NCBI GenBank assembly: GCA_016195325.1
Contig: JACPZX010000008.1
Span: forward strand, 1-41,442
From: Acidobacteriota bacterium
GTDB lineage: Bacteria; Acidobacteriota; Polarisedimenticolia; JACPZX01
Direction of reading: 5' to 3'
DNA: 41,442 bases
Positions 17,660 to 25,630 of this stretch are shown here, in pieces; within the stretch, counting starts at the first letter, position 1; each line of letters opens with the position of its first letter. The position numbers were made by a program, and so were the translations under genes. The notes beneath the pieces were generated by a model. The model was not told the DNA's origin and ran no database searches. It saw only the letters and a program-made list of their open reading frames with translations.

Positions 17660-18856
17660 ATGCATCGCGACATCGACATCGTCGTCGCCGGAGCGGTGAG
17701 GACTCCCATCGGGAAGTTCGGCGGCGCCCTCTCGGGCTGCTCGGCGGCCGAGCTGGGAGCGGCGGCCGCCTCGGCCGCGATCGCGCGCGCCGGCGTCCCC
17801 CCCGCCGATGTCGACGAGCTCATCTTCGGCAACGCCCGGCAGGCGGGCGGAGGCCCGAACGTCGCGCGGCAGATCGCGCGCCGCGCGGGGCTCCCGGTCG
17901 AGGTTCCCGCCTACACGGTCAATCGCGCGTGCGGCTCGGGGCTCCAGGCCATCGTCTCCGCGGCGCAGGCGATCCGCGCGGGGGACGCGCGGATCGTCGT
18001 GGCCGGGGGGACGGAGTCGATGAGCCGGCTCCCCCACTTCGTCGGCGCAGCCCGGTTCGGCGTTCCTGAGGGGGACATCGCGATCGAGGACGGGATGTAC
18101 CGCGACGGATTCCTCTGCCCGCTCTGCGGCAAGCTCATGGGGGAGACGGCCGAGACGCTCGCCGATCGATACGGCATTCCGCGAGCCGAGCAGGACGCCT
18201 GGGCCGCCACCAGCCAGCAGCGGGCCGAGAGGGCGAAGCGGGAGGGAAGGTTCGAGGCCGAGATTGCGCCCGTGGAAGTGATCGCGCCCGGCGCGGAGGT
18301 GCGGCGCCACCGCGACGACGAGCACCCGCGGGGCGGCGTGACGGCCGAGTCCCTCGCGAAGCTCCCTCCCGTGTTCAGGAAGGACGGCACCGTGCACGCC
18401 GGCAACTCGTCGGGGATCACCGACGGCGCGGCCGCGGTGGTGGTGACGACGGCCGGGGAAGCGCGCCGGCGGGGCATCGGACCCGTCTTCCGCCTCCGGG
18501 GATACTCGGTCGCCGGCGTCGATCCCGGGATCATGGGAATCGGCCCCGTCCCCGCGCTCGCGCGCCTCGCGGAATCGACGGGGGTCCCCACGCGCGACGT
18601 GGAGCTCGTCGAGCTCAACGAGGCCTTCGCCGCCCAGGTGCTCGCCTGCCTGAAGGAGACCGGGATCGACCCGGCCCGCGTCAACGTGAACGGGGGGGCG
18701 ATTGCGCTCGGCCACCCGATCGGGGCGAGCGGGGCCCGAATCGTCGTGACGCTCCTCCACGAGATGTGGCGGCGCAAGAGCCGCACCGGGATCGCGACGC
18801 TCTGCATCAGCGGCGGGATGGGGATGGCCGCGCTCTTCGATCAGGCCGCCGGCTGA
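17660..18856 (+). CDS. Thiolase (acetyl-CoA C-acyltransferase)
   Basis: 398 residues of the thiolase family. The nucleophile is Cys91 in NRACGSGLQAI; the second half holds ELNEAFAAQ, GHP with His352, and the acid/base Cys382 in CISGGMG. VAGGTESMSRLPHF is also typical. It condenses or cleaves acyl-CoA; sequence alone does not say whether acetoacetyl-CoA or longer 3-ketoacyl-CoA is the substrate. The glutaryl-CoA dehydrogenase gene follows 19 nt downstream, which fits a route from glutaryl-CoA through crotonyl-CoA to acetyl-CoA, in which thiolase is the last step. A small CPLC insert (about 154-157) lies in the loop domain. Start ATG 17660. Confidence 0.9.
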   Translation: MHRDIDIVVAGAVRTPIGKFGGALSGCSAAELGAAAASAAIARAGVPPADVDELIFGNARQAGGGPNVARQIARRAGLPVEVPAYTVNRACGSGLQAIVSAAQAIRAGDARIVVAGGTESMSRLPHFVGAARFGVPEGDIAIEDGMYRDGFLCPLCGKLMGETAETLADRYGIPRAEQDAWAATSQQRAERAKREGRFEAEIAPVEVIAPGAEVRRHRDDEHPRGGVTAESLAKLPPVFRKDGTVHAGNSSGITDGAAAVVVTTAGEARRRGIGPVFRLRGYSVAGVDPGIMGIGPVPALARLAESTGVPTRDVELVELNEAFAAQVLACLKETGIDPARVNVNGGAIALGHPIGASGARIVVTLLHEMWRRKSRTGIATLCISGGMGMAALFDQAAG

Positions 18857-18875
18857 CGGCGGCACCGGAGGATTC

Positions 18876-20042
18876 ATGGCAGTCTTCGCGGCACTCGACT
18901 ACTACGACACCGACGCCCTCCTCACCGACGAGGAGCGCATGGTGAGGGACACCGTCCGCGCCTTCGTCACCGACGAGGTCATGCCGGTCATCGAGAGGCA
19001 CAACCGGGAGGCGACCTTCCCGGCGCAGCTCGTCCCCCGCCTCGCCGCGCTCGGAATCCTCGGGGCCAACCTCTCCGAGATGGGTCTGCCCGGGCTCGGC
19101 GCGGTCGCGTACGGCGTCATCATGCGCGAGCTGGAGCGCGGCGACTCGGGGCTGAGGTCCTTCGCCTCGGTCCAGGGCTCTCTCGTGATGTACCCGATCG
19201 CCGCGTACGGCTCCGACGAGCAGAAGGAGCGCTGGCTCCTCCCGCTGCATCACGGCAAGGCGATCGGCTGCTTCGGCCTGACCGAGCCCGATCACGGATC
19301 CGACCCCGGAGGCATGACCACGCGGGCGATGCGGGACGGCCCGGGGTGGATCCTGAACGGCGCGAAAGCGTGGATCACGAACGGGACCCTCGCCGACGTC
19401 GCCGTCGTCTGGGCGAAGACCGACGACGGGGTCCGCGGCTTCCTCGTCGAGAAGGGGACCCCGGGGTACTCGGCGAGCGACATCAGGGGGAAGTTCGCGC
19501 TGCGCGCTTCCGTCACCTCGGATCTCGCGCTTCAGGACGTGCGCCTCCCCGCGAGCGCGATGCTCCCCGGCGCGCGCGGGCTGAAGGGGCCCTTGAGCTG
19601 CCTCAGCCAGGCGCGCTACGGCATCGCGTGGGGCGCCGTGGGGGCGGCGATGGCGGTCTTCGACGAGGCGCTGACGTACACGAAGAACCGCACGCAGTTC
19701 GGGAGGCCGCTCGCCTCCTTCCAGCTCGTGCAGAACAAGCTCGCGTGGATGGTGAACGAGATCACGAAGGCCCAGCTCCTGTCGCTCCGCCTCGGGCGGC
19801 TCAAGGAGGAGGGAAAGGCGCACCCCGAGCGCGTCTCCCTCGCCAAGATGAACAACGTCAACATCGCGCTCGAGATTGCGAGGCTCGGGCGCGACATGCT
19901 GGGCGCCAACGGGACTCACGACGAGTACCAGGTCGGCCGGCACATGTGCAATCTCGAGGCGGTGAAGACGTACGAGGGAACGCACGACATCCACAACCTG
20001 ATCATCGGCGAGAGCGTGACGGGGATCGCGGCGTTCTCCTGA
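18876..20042 (+). CDS. gcdH: Glutaryl-CoA dehydrogenase-like acyl-CoA dehydrogenase
   Basis: 388 residues of the flavin-dependent acyl-CoA dehydrogenase family. Features special to the glutaryl-CoA branch are ERGDSGLRSFASVQGSLVM with Arg94 (contacts the distal carboxylate), GLTEPDHGSDPGGM for FAD, and the catalytic Glu367 in TYEGTHDIH. The enzyme oxidises and decarboxylates glutaryl-CoA to crotonyl-CoA in lysine, tryptophan or aromatic breakdown. ATG 18876 has GGAGG 7 nt upstream. It is the last gene of the unit and converges with the DUF296 gene. A non-decarboxylating variant cannot be ruled out. Confidence 0.88.
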   Translation: MAVFAALDYYDTDALLTDEERMVRDTVRAFVTDEVMPVIERHNREATFPAQLVPRLAALGILGANLSEMGLPGLGAVAYGVIMRELERGDSGLRSFASVQGSLVMYPIAAYGSDEQKERWLLPLHHGKAIGCFGLTEPDHGSDPGGMTTRAMRDGPGWILNGAKAWITNGTLADVAVVWAKTDDGVRGFLVEKGTPGYSASDIRGKFALRASVTSDLALQDVRLPASAMLPGARGLKGPLSCLSQARYGIAWGAVGAAMAVFDEALTYTKNRTQFGRPLASFQLVQNKLAWMVNEITKAQLLSLRLGRLKEEGKAHPERVSLAKMNNVNIALEIARLGRDMLGANGTHDEYQVGRHMCNLEAVKTYEGTHDIHNLIIGESVTGIAAFS

Positions 20043-20048
20043 GCGCGG

Positions 20049-20063
20049 GCCGTCAGAGACGGC
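20049..20063. terminator. Short hairpin between convergent genes
   Basis: GCCGTC-AGA-GACGGC, a perfect 6-bp stem between the gcdH stop and the DUF296 3' end. No T-run; weak candidate for a two-way terminator. Confidence 0.25.
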
Positions 20064-20484
20064 GCGTCAGAGCCAGGAGCGGGAGGCCGACGTCGGGGTC
20101 GAGCGCCCTGAGGACGCTCCCTTCGAATCGCGTGAGGGCGATCTCCACCGTCGCGGAGACGCGGGCGGAGACGAGGTGGCCTCCGAACGCCCCTTCCGTC
20201 TCGTGGAAGGCGGTCACGTGGACGTGGACGACGGGATCGCCGTCCTTCCATGCGATGTTGCCGTCGAGAGAGGTGATCTCGATGAGCCCCTCATGCCGGT
20301 AGTGCCGGTAGACACGCTCGACCGTGTCCCAGAAGGCCACCGTGACATCGTCCGCCGCGCCGATCCCTCGGACGGAGCCGCCGCCGATCGCCTCCGATTG
20401 GACGAACTGCCTCAGCGCCGAGGCAATCTCCTCCCCCTTCATCACCCGCAGGAGGTACTGGTCTCCGAACCGATCGAAGGTCAT
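20053..20484 (-). CDS. DUF296 / PPC-domain protein
   Basis: A single 143-residue PPC domain (plants and prokaryotes conserved, DUF296). The hallmark is GDPVVHVHVTAF...GGHLVSARV near residues 80-110: three His in the HxH and GGHL motifs that bind metal in bacterial structures, plus the Glu-rich trimer strand. In plants the domain accompanies AT-hooks; bacterial single-domain forms have no proven role, and none is claimed here. ATG 20484 has AGAGGAGA just upstream and a good minus-strand promoter. It diverges from the DUF4388 gene. Confidence 0.75.
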   Translation of the reverse strand: MTFDRFGDQYLLRVMKGEEIASALRQFVQSEAIGGGSVRGIGAADDVTVAFWDTVERVYRHYRHEGLIEITSLDGNIAWKDGDPVVHVHVTAFHETEGAFGGHLVSARVSATVEIALTRFEGSVLRALDPDVGLPLLALTRRL

Positions 20485-20501
20485 CCGTCTCCTCTTTCCG
20501 C

Positions 20502-20529
20502 ATTATCGGCATCGTCGGCGCGAGGTCAA
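20502..20529 (-). promoter_or_regulatory. Promoter of the DUF296 gene
   Basis: Minus strand TTGACC (20529-20524), 16-nt spacer, GATAAT (20507-20502). Predicted start near 20495, about 11 nt before the ATG, with AGGAG between. Confidence 0.5.
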
Positions 20530-20551
20530 CGCCGGGCCGCCCCGCCGCCGA

Positions 20552-20579
20552 TTGAAACGCGCGGCTACGGACCCATATT
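20552..20579 (+). promoter_or_regulatory. Promoter of the DUF4388 gene
   Basis: TTGAAA (20552-20557), 16-nt spacer, CATATT (20574-20579); start near 20586, about 43 nt before GTG 20629. The two divergent -35 elements are 22 nt apart. Confidence 0.45.
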
Positions 20580-20628
20580 CGGTTCACGCGTTTCGCATAG
20601 CCACACGTCCCACGCGAGGGTCCGTCAC

Positions 20629-21750
20629 GTGAGCCTCACAGGCACGCTCGACACGATGTCCCTGACGGACCTGCTCCAGTGGATCCAGCAGTCGCGAAAG
20701 ACCGGCGCGCTGGTGATCCACGGGGAGCGATACTCCAAGAAGATCCTGATCCGCGACGGGACGATCGTCTCGTCGTCGAGCGACGACCCGACCGAGCACC
20801 TCGGCCACTTCCTCCTCAGGCAGGACCGGATCACCGAGCCGGATCTCAGGAAAGCGCTCGAGACGCAGCAGAAAACGGGAGTGATGCTCGGGAAGATCCT
20901 CGTGACGGTGGGCCTCATCGAGGAGCCCGAGCTTCGCCGGCTCCTCGTGCAGAAGGCCGAGGAGACGATCTTCGGCCTCTTCCTGTGGACCGAGGCGCGG
21001 TTCGAGTTCGTCGACGCGCCGCTGCCCAGGGAGATCCTCGTCCCGCTGAACCTCCGCATCGAGGATGTCCTCCTCAAGGGGCTCGCGTGGTTCGACGAGC
21101 TTCAGCACGTCCGGCGCGAATTCGCGTCCGCGCTCTCGGTGCTGGCGCGCACGTCGAAGGAGATGCCGAAGGAGTTCCACGGTGCGCGCTCCCTCGCGCG
21201 GCGCATCCTCGACATGGTGGACGGCCGCCGGTGCATCGCGGACATCTGCATGGAGGTGCACGCCTCCGAGTTCACGGTCAGCAAGCTCCTCTACCTGATG
21301 TTCAAGCAGGGTTTCGTGAGGGTCGAGAAGAACGTGACCGTGGCCGTGGACGCGCCGCGCAAGACGCTCTCGGGGTTCCTCGAGGAGGCCCGGCAGCACG
21401 CCCGCGCCGGCCGCGCGGAAGAGGCCCTCAAGGTCCTCGACGAGGCGGCCCCCCTCTCGCCGCACGACATGTCGCTCCGGTCCCTGCGCGAGGAGTGCCG
21501 GGCGGTCGTCGTGGCCCAGATGACGAAGGACGGCGTCGAGCCGACGCGCATCCCGGTCCTCGTGAAGCCCCTCGAAGCGCTCACCGGCGAGAAGCTCTCC
21601 CCCGAGGAGGTCTTCATCCTGAGCCGCGTCAACGGCTCGTGGGACGTCCGCTCGATCGTGAACCTCTGCCCCTTCCTCGAGGCCGAGGCGCTGGTGCACA
21701 TCAAGAAGCTGCGCGAGCGGGGGATCCTGAGCCTCGAAGCGCGCGGCTGA
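20629..21750 (+). CDS. DUF4388-domain protein
   Basis: 373 residues. The N-terminal SLTGTLDTMSLTDLLQWIQQ and KTGALVIHG (residues 2-33) is the standard opening of DUF4388 (PATAN-related), found in signalling and gliding/motility regulators of deltaproteobacteria and acidobacteria. Residues about 60-120 (LGHFLLRQDRITEPDLRKAL, MLGKILVTVGLIEEPEL) resemble the type II secretion ATPase N-terminal helical repeat. The middle (about 200-235) is winged-helix-like, and the end (EEVFILSRVNGSWDVRSIV) is another small helical domain. No kinase, receiver or nucleotide motif is seen, so it is probably an adaptor. GTG 20629 is chosen because the domain begins there; the frame is open upstream, but the promoter lies at 20552-20579. 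Confidence 0.75.
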   Translation: MSLTGTLDTMSLTDLLQWIQQSRKTGALVIHGERYSKKILIRDGTIVSSSSDDPTEHLGHFLLRQDRITEPDLRKALETQQKTGVMLGKILVTVGLIEEPELRRLLVQKAEETIFGLFLWTEARFEFVDAPLPREILVPLNLRIEDVLLKGLAWFDELQHVRREFASALSVLARTSKEMPKEFHGARSLARRILDMVDGRRCIADICMEVHASEFTVSKLLYLMFKQGFVRVEKNVTVAVDAPRKTLSGFLEEARQHARAGRAEEALKVLDEAAPLSPHDMSLRSLREECRAVVVAQMTKDGVEPTRIPVLVKPLEALTGEKLSPEEVFILSRVNGSWDVRSIVNLCPFLEAEALVHIKKLRERGILSLEARG

Positions 21751-21873
21751 GGGCACCGCGGATCTCCAAAAGGCTGGCACGGTGCGCGATCCCGGTGTAC
21801 GATTCCGGCACCTTGAGTCGGCCTTCGACTCCACCCCCTGAGGTAACGACGGGCCGGCCGGCGGAGCCGCACG

Positions 21874-22707
21874 ATGCCTCGGAGAATCCCTCCCGCACTC
21901 TTCATCTTGATGGCCGGGTTCGTGAGCCTCCCCTCCTTCGCCGCCGCCTCCCGCGTCACCCTCGACGATGTCGTCGCACTGCTCAAGGCCCATGTCGCGG
22001 ACTCCCTCATCCTCAGGGAAATCGGCAGCGATGGCCCCGCGTTCGAGCTCGGAGTCCCCGCAATCCTGAAGCTGAAGGAGGCGGGGGCGAGCGACGCTCT
22101 CCTCGATCGGCTGACGGCCGATCGCGCTCCCGCCGCTCCGGCTCCGGTCCCGGCCCCGGCCGCTTCACCGGATGCCGATCGGGCGGCCGGCTACCGGATC
22201 TTCCGCGAAAAGGGCGCGGACGGGAACGAGGTCCTGCACGTCACGAACATCGATCCCCAGGGGCACCGGATGGGGGGAGAGAGCACGGAGTCGCCCGAGA
22301 CGCCGAACCGGTACGAGGCGCCGGCGCCGCAACCCCCGCGGAGCGATCAAGAGTACGTCGTGATCGGCGAGACGCAGCCGGCCCAGCCGGTCGTGGTGAA
22401 CGTCTACCCTCAGGACGCCTACGGCGAGGGACCGTACCCCGCCGGATACGGATCCCCTTACATGTACCGCGATCCCTACGCCTACGCTTACCCTCGCGGC
22501 ATCCTCCCGGGCTACCGGCCATACTTCGGCGGTTACCGACCCCCGGGAACGTTCGCTCCGCCCGGCTCGGTGACGCACTTCCAGCGCTACCACGCAGACG
22601 GCTTCGCGGCCCCCTGCAACCGGCCGGGGGTGACGTTCCCGCAGATCGGCCCCGCGATCGGGTACGACATGTACTACCGCAACACGCAGGCCGCCTTCCG
22701 CCGCTAG
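21874..22707 (+). CDS. Secreted Tyr/Pro-rich protein with an N-terminal short helical domain
   Basis: 277 residues with a signal peptide (about 1-25, SLPSFAAAS). Residues 28-75 (TLDDVVALLKAHVADSLILREI, then VPAILKLKEAGASDALLDRL) look like the small helical pair seen at the N-terminus of many acidobacterial exported proteins of the type 'LTNxDVIxLVKAGLSDxVI...ALxxLKxAGVSDxVI'. A Pro/Ala linker follows, then a low-complexity part rich in Tyr, Pro and Gly (about 175-245), such as YPAGYGSPYMYRDPYAY. Only two... one Cys (in APCNRP) is evident after the signal, so no disulfide network. ATG 21874 has GGAG 10 nt upstream. A 6-bp hairpin (21815-21831) lies in the leader. Function unknown; surface or envelope role likely. 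Confidence 0.6.
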   Translation: MPRRIPPALFILMAGFVSLPSFAAASRVTLDDVVALLKAHVADSLILREIGSDGPAFELGVPAILKLKEAGASDALLDRLTADRAPAAPAPVPAPAASPDADRAAGYRIFREKGADGNEVLHVTNIDPQGHRMGGESTESPETPNRYEAPAPQPPRSDQEYVVIGETQPAQPVVVNVYPQDAYGEGPYPAGYGSPYMYRDPYAYAYPRGILPGYRPYFGGYRPPGTFAPPGSVTHFQRYHADGFAAPCNRPGVTFPQIGPAIGYDMYYRNTQAAFRR

Positions 22708-22729
22708 GCCGGCCACCCCTCGTCCGGAG

Positions 22730-23644
22730 TCAGTGGACCTCGCCGATCTCCCGGTAGGCCTCGGACTCGATCTGGATCGTGGTGTGGTGGATCTCGTACC
22801 GCTCCTTGAGCAGCGACTTGATCGTGTTCAGGATTCGATCGCAGTGCAAGAGCGTCGTCTCCTCGACCACGACGTGCCCCGAGAGCGCGTGCATCCCCGA
22901 CGTGATGCTCCAGATGTGCAGATCGTGGACCTGCCGGACTCCGGGGATCTCCTGGATGTCGGCGCTCACCGACTTCAGCTCGATCCCGGCCGGCCCCGCC
23001 TCGAGGAGCACGTCGACCGCCTCCCGCACGAGGCGGAACGCCCCGATGATGATCACGGCGCCGATGAACGCGCTGAGCCCCGCGTCGATCCGCTTCCAGC
23101 CGGTCGCCATGATGAGGGCGCCGCAGATCACGACGGCGAGCGACGAGAGGGTGTCCCCCACCACGTGCATGAGCGCGCCGCGGACGTTGAGCGAGCGCCG
23201 GCTCGCGCCGCGGAGCAGGTACAGCCCTCCGAGGTTTCCCGCGAGCCCGAGCAGCGCGACGCCCATGACCGTCGATCCCGCGACCTCCGGCGGATCGGAG
23301 AAGCGGCGGTACGCCTCCCACATGATCCCGAGGGAGATGAGGACCAGGAGGACGCCGTTCGCGAGGGCGGAGAGGATCTCCACGCGGTAGTAGCCGAACG
23401 TGGCCCGGTCGGTCGCGGGGCGCGCGGCGACCGTGACGGCGAACATCGCGAGCCCGAGCGCGAGGACGTCGGTGAAGACGTGGCCGGCGTCGGCGAGGAG
23501 CGCGAGGCTGTTGGACAGCATGCCGCCGACGATCTCGACGACCATGACCGCCGCCGCCAGCCCCATGGCCCAGCCGAGGCGTCTGCGATCGGCCCCGCGC
23601 GCGTCGTGCGCGTGCCCGTGATCTCCCGGGGCATGAGGGGTCAC
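22730..23644 (-). CDS. Cation diffusion facilitator (CDF), zinc exporter type
   Basis: 304 residues from GTG 23644. A His-rich cytoplasmic start (HAPGDHGHAHD) leads into six membrane helices and a C-terminal metal-sensing domain (HDLHIWSITSGMHALSGHVVV, YEIHHTTIQIE). The transport site is HxxxD in TM2 (ADAGHVFTD) and HxxxD in TM5 (HVVGDTLSS), the Zn2+/Cd2+ set of CzcD/ZitB-like proteins. It exports divalent metal for protons. The GTG is 7 nt after the acpS stop with GAGG upstream, so the two genes are co-transcribed; an upstream start in frame would lie inside acpS and is less likely. Confidence 0.88.
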   Translation of the reverse strand: MTPHAPGDHGHAHDARGADRRRLGWAMGLAAAVMVVEIVGGMLSNSLALLADAGHVFTDVLALGLAMFAVTVAARPATDRATFGYYRVEILSALANGVLLVLISLGIMWEAYRRFSDPPEVAGSTVMGVALLGLAGNLGGLYLLRGASRRSLNVRGALMHVVGDTLSSLAVVICGALIMATGWKRIDAGLSAFIGAVIIIGAFRLVREAVDVLLEAGPAGIELKSVSADIQEIPGVRQVHDLHIWSITSGMHALSGHVVVEETTLLHCDRILNTIKSLLKERYEIHHTTIQIESEAYREIGEVH

Positions 23645-23651
23645 GGGCGCC

Positions 23652-24041
23652 TCATACGAGAACGACGACCGCGACGGCGTGGGTCGTCGAGTGCGACATC
23701 GACAGCTGCCAGCCGGCCACGCCAAGGGAGGTCGCGCGATCGAGAGCGCGACCCGTCAGCCGGATCGACGGGGGGCCGCCGCCGCGCGTCACCTCGATGT
23801 CGCGCCACAGCCAGCCGAGCCCCGGTGGCACGCGCAGCGCCTTGATGACGGATTCCTTGGCGGCGAAGCGCGCCGCGAAGTGGCTCGCCGGCCGGCGCCG
23901 GCTTCGGGCGTACCGGATCTCGTCGTCCGAGAAGACGCGCCGCACGAACCGATCGCCTCCCCGCTCGATCGCCCGTTCGACGCGATCGATCTCGATGATG
24001 TCAATCCCGATCCCGATGACGCCTCCGGCCTCCGCGCGCAT
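23652..24041 (-). CDS. acpS: Holo-[acyl-carrier-protein] synthase
   Basis: 129 residues. Transfers 4'-phosphopantetheine from CoA to acyl carrier protein. GIGIDIIEIDRVERAI (Asp in GIDI binds Mg2+), FSDDEIRYARSR and HFAARFAAKESVIKAL are the AcpS signature, and the C-terminal LSMSHSTTHAVAVV is typical as well. ATG 24041 is preferred; a GTG seven codons upstream (24062) is possible. No Shine-Dalgarno precedes the ATG, but a -10-like TAAGAT ends 8 nt upstream, so the mRNA may be nearly leaderless. The CDF gene follows in the same unit. Confidence 0.9.
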   Translation of the reverse strand: MRAEAGGVIGIGIDIIEIDRVERAIERGGDRFVRRVFSDDEIRYARSRRRPASHFAARFAAKESVIKALRVPPGLGWLWRDIEVTRGGGPPSIRLTGRALDRATSLGVAGWQLSMSHSTTHAVAVVVLV

Positions 24042-24049
24042 GCCCGAGA

Positions 24050-24055
24050 ATCTTA
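24050..24055 (-). promoter_or_regulatory. -10-like TAAGAT of acpS
   Basis: Minus strand TAAGAT (24055-24050) lies 8 nt before the acpS ATG. No matching -35 is seen. It lies next to the oppositely directed promoter at 24072-24100. Confidence 0.25.
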
Positions 24056-24071
24056 ACACCACCGGGATACC

Positions 24072-24100
24072 TTGACTTGCCGGGAGGGCATTGATACGGT
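24072..24100 (+). promoter_or_regulatory. Promoter of the class IV aminotransferase gene, leaderless arrangement
   Basis: TTGACT (24072-24077), 17-nt spacer, TACGGT (24095-24100). The ATG is 6 nt further on with no ribosome-binding site, so the predicted mRNA starts at the start codon. Confidence 0.4.
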
Positions 24101-24106
24101 CGCACG

Positions 24107-24976
24107 ATGGCCGAGTTGATCAACGTCAACGGGACGATATCCAGCGCCGAGAAGGCGACCGTTCCCGTCCTGGATCACGGGTTCCTGTACGGCGACAGCA
24201 TCTACGAGACGATCCGCACCTACCGCGGCAGGCCCTACCTCCTCGGGAGGCACCTCGACAGGCTGGCGCGCTCGTGCGCCGCCATCCGCCTCGCCCCTCC
24301 GTCGCGCACCGACATCGAGCGGGAGGTGCGCCGGACGGTCGCCGAGGGGGGGAACGACGAGTCGTACATCCGCATCATGGTGACGCGCGGCGTCGGAGCG
24401 ATCGGCTACGAGCGCGATCTCTGCCCCCGGCCCGGCCTCTTCGTGATCGTGATGCCGCTCCGGCGCATCCCGCCCCTCTCTTACGAGGAGGGGATCGCCG
24501 TGACGGTGGGCCAGAGGCGGCGCAACCCGCGCGAATCGCTCGACCCCGCCGTGAAGTCGTGCAATCTCCTCAACAACGTCCTCGCCCACATGGAGGCGGA
24601 GGATGCCGGCGCGAAGGAGACGATCCTCCTCAACACGCGGGGGTTCGTCGCCGAGGGGACCCACACGAACGTCTTCTTCGTGAAGGGGGGCGTCCTCAGG
24701 ACTCCGGCTCTCGGCTGCGGGATCCTCTCCGGCATCACCCGCGAGGTCGTGATGGAGGCCGCGCGCGACGCCGGCATTCCCTGCGAGGAGGGGGAGTACG
24801 AGTCCCCCGAGCTCTTCGGCGCGGAAGAGGTCTTCGTGACCAGCACCCTCCAGGAGGTGATGCCCGTCGCGCGCCTCAACGGGCGGCCTGTCGGCGCCGG
24901 CGCTCCCGGGCCGGTCACGCGGCGACTCCACGGGCTGTTCCGAGAGAGGGTCGAGTCTCCCGACCGCGGGAGGTAG
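24107..24976 (+). CDS. Class IV PLP aminotransferase (branched-chain / D-amino acid / ADC lyase group)
   Basis: 289 residues of fold-type IV. INVNGTISSAEKATVPVLDHGFLYGDSIYETIR opens the domain in the usual way; Lys150 (AVKSCNLLNN) is the Schiff-base lysine and Glu183 (EGTHTNVF) binds the pyridine nitrogen. LGCGILSGITREVV and TSTLQEVMPV follow. The family includes IlvE, D-alanine aminotransferase and 4-amino-4-deoxychorismate lyase. The length and the SGITR loop suit a BCAT or DAAT; I cannot choose between them. It has its own promoter and no Shine-Dalgarno. Its stop (TAG 24974-24976) overlaps the presumed ribosome site of the NYN gene, so the two are coupled. Confidence 0.85.
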   Translation: MAELINVNGTISSAEKATVPVLDHGFLYGDSIYETIRTYRGRPYLLGRHLDRLARSCAAIRLAPPSRTDIEREVRRTVAEGGNDESYIRIMVTRGVGAIGYERDLCPRPGLFVIVMPLRRIPPLSYEEGIAVTVGQRRRNPRESLDPAVKSCNLLNNVLAHMEAEDAGAKETILLNTRGFVAEGTHTNVFFVKGGVLRTPALGCGILSGITREVVMEAARDAGIPCEEGEYESPELFGAEEVFVTSTLQEVMPVARLNGRPVGAGAPGPVTRRLHGLFRERVESPDRGR

Positions 24977-24977
24977 C

Positions 24978-25619
24978 CTGGACCGCTCACGCCAGGCCCT
25001 CAAGGCGGAGCTGGCGCGCCTCGCCGAGGAGAACGCGCGCCTGCGCGAGAGGAGCCGCGTCCTCGCAGCCCGAGTGGAGCAGCTCGAGAGCGGCTCCGCG
25101 CGCCCCGCGCTCCCCGCCCGCCCCTCGGGCGACCCGCCGCGCGTCGGCCTCTTCGTGGACGTGCAGAACATGTACTACGCCGCGCGCCAGTTGAACTCCC
25201 GGCTGGACTTCGGCGCGCTCCTCGAGACGGTATGCCGCGATCGCCTCATGCTCCGGGCCATCGCCTACGTCGTCCAGAATCGCGACATCGATCAGACCGC
25301 CTTCCTCGCGATGCTGCAGCAGAGGAGCTACGAGGTGCGCCGCAAGGATCTCAGGGTGCGCGCGGACGGGTCGTCGAAGGGGGACTGGGACCTGGGGATG
25401 GCCCTCGACGTCCTGAGCCTCGCGGGGAGCCTCGACGTGGTCGTGCTCGCGACGGGCGACGGAGACTTCGTCCCGCTCGTCCACGAGGTCAGGTCGCGCG
25501 GGTCGCGCGTGGAGGTCTACTCCTTCGCCCGCTCCACGGCCCGGGAGCTCGTCGAGGCCGCCGACCGGCACGTCGAGATCGAGGGCGAGCTCCTCATCCA
25601 TCCGGGCCCGGCGAGCTGA
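24978..25619 (+). CDS. NYN-domain (PIN-like) protein with N-terminal leucine zipper, probable CTG start
   Basis: 213 residues if started at CTG 24978. Residues 1-38 form a heptad coiled coil with Leu at 8, 15, 22, 29 and 36, and Leu12, Asn19, Ser26 and Val33 at the alternate core positions. A short Pro/Ala linker leads to a NYN domain: GLFVDVQNMYYAARQL (near 55-70), then KGDWDLGMALDVL and LATGDGDFVPLVHEV, with the acidic Asp set of PIN-like nucleases. Such proteins are predicted RNases (LabA/Vgl-like). The first ATG/GTG/TTG in frame is GTG 25074, which would cut the zipper after four heptads. GGAGGT stands 4 nt before the CTG. Start confidence is moderate; domain identity is good. Confidence 0.75.
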   Translation: MDRSRQALKAELARLAEENARLRERSRVLAARVEQLESGSARPALPARPSGDPPRVGLFVDVQNMYYAARQLNSRLDFGALLETVCRDRLMLRAIAYVVQNRDIDQTAFLAMLQQRSYEVRRKDLRVRADGSSKGDWDLGMALDVLSLAGSLDVVVLATGDGDFVPLVHEVRSRGSRVEVYSFARSTARELVEAADRHVEIEGELLIHPGPAS

Positions 25620-25630
25620 CGCTCGCGCTT

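Noticed and set aside
21775-21795. CTGGCACGG motif before the Tyr/Pro-rich gene, possible sigma-54 site
   Set aside because: The -24 part fits but the expected TTGCA at -12 is missing (GCGAT instead).
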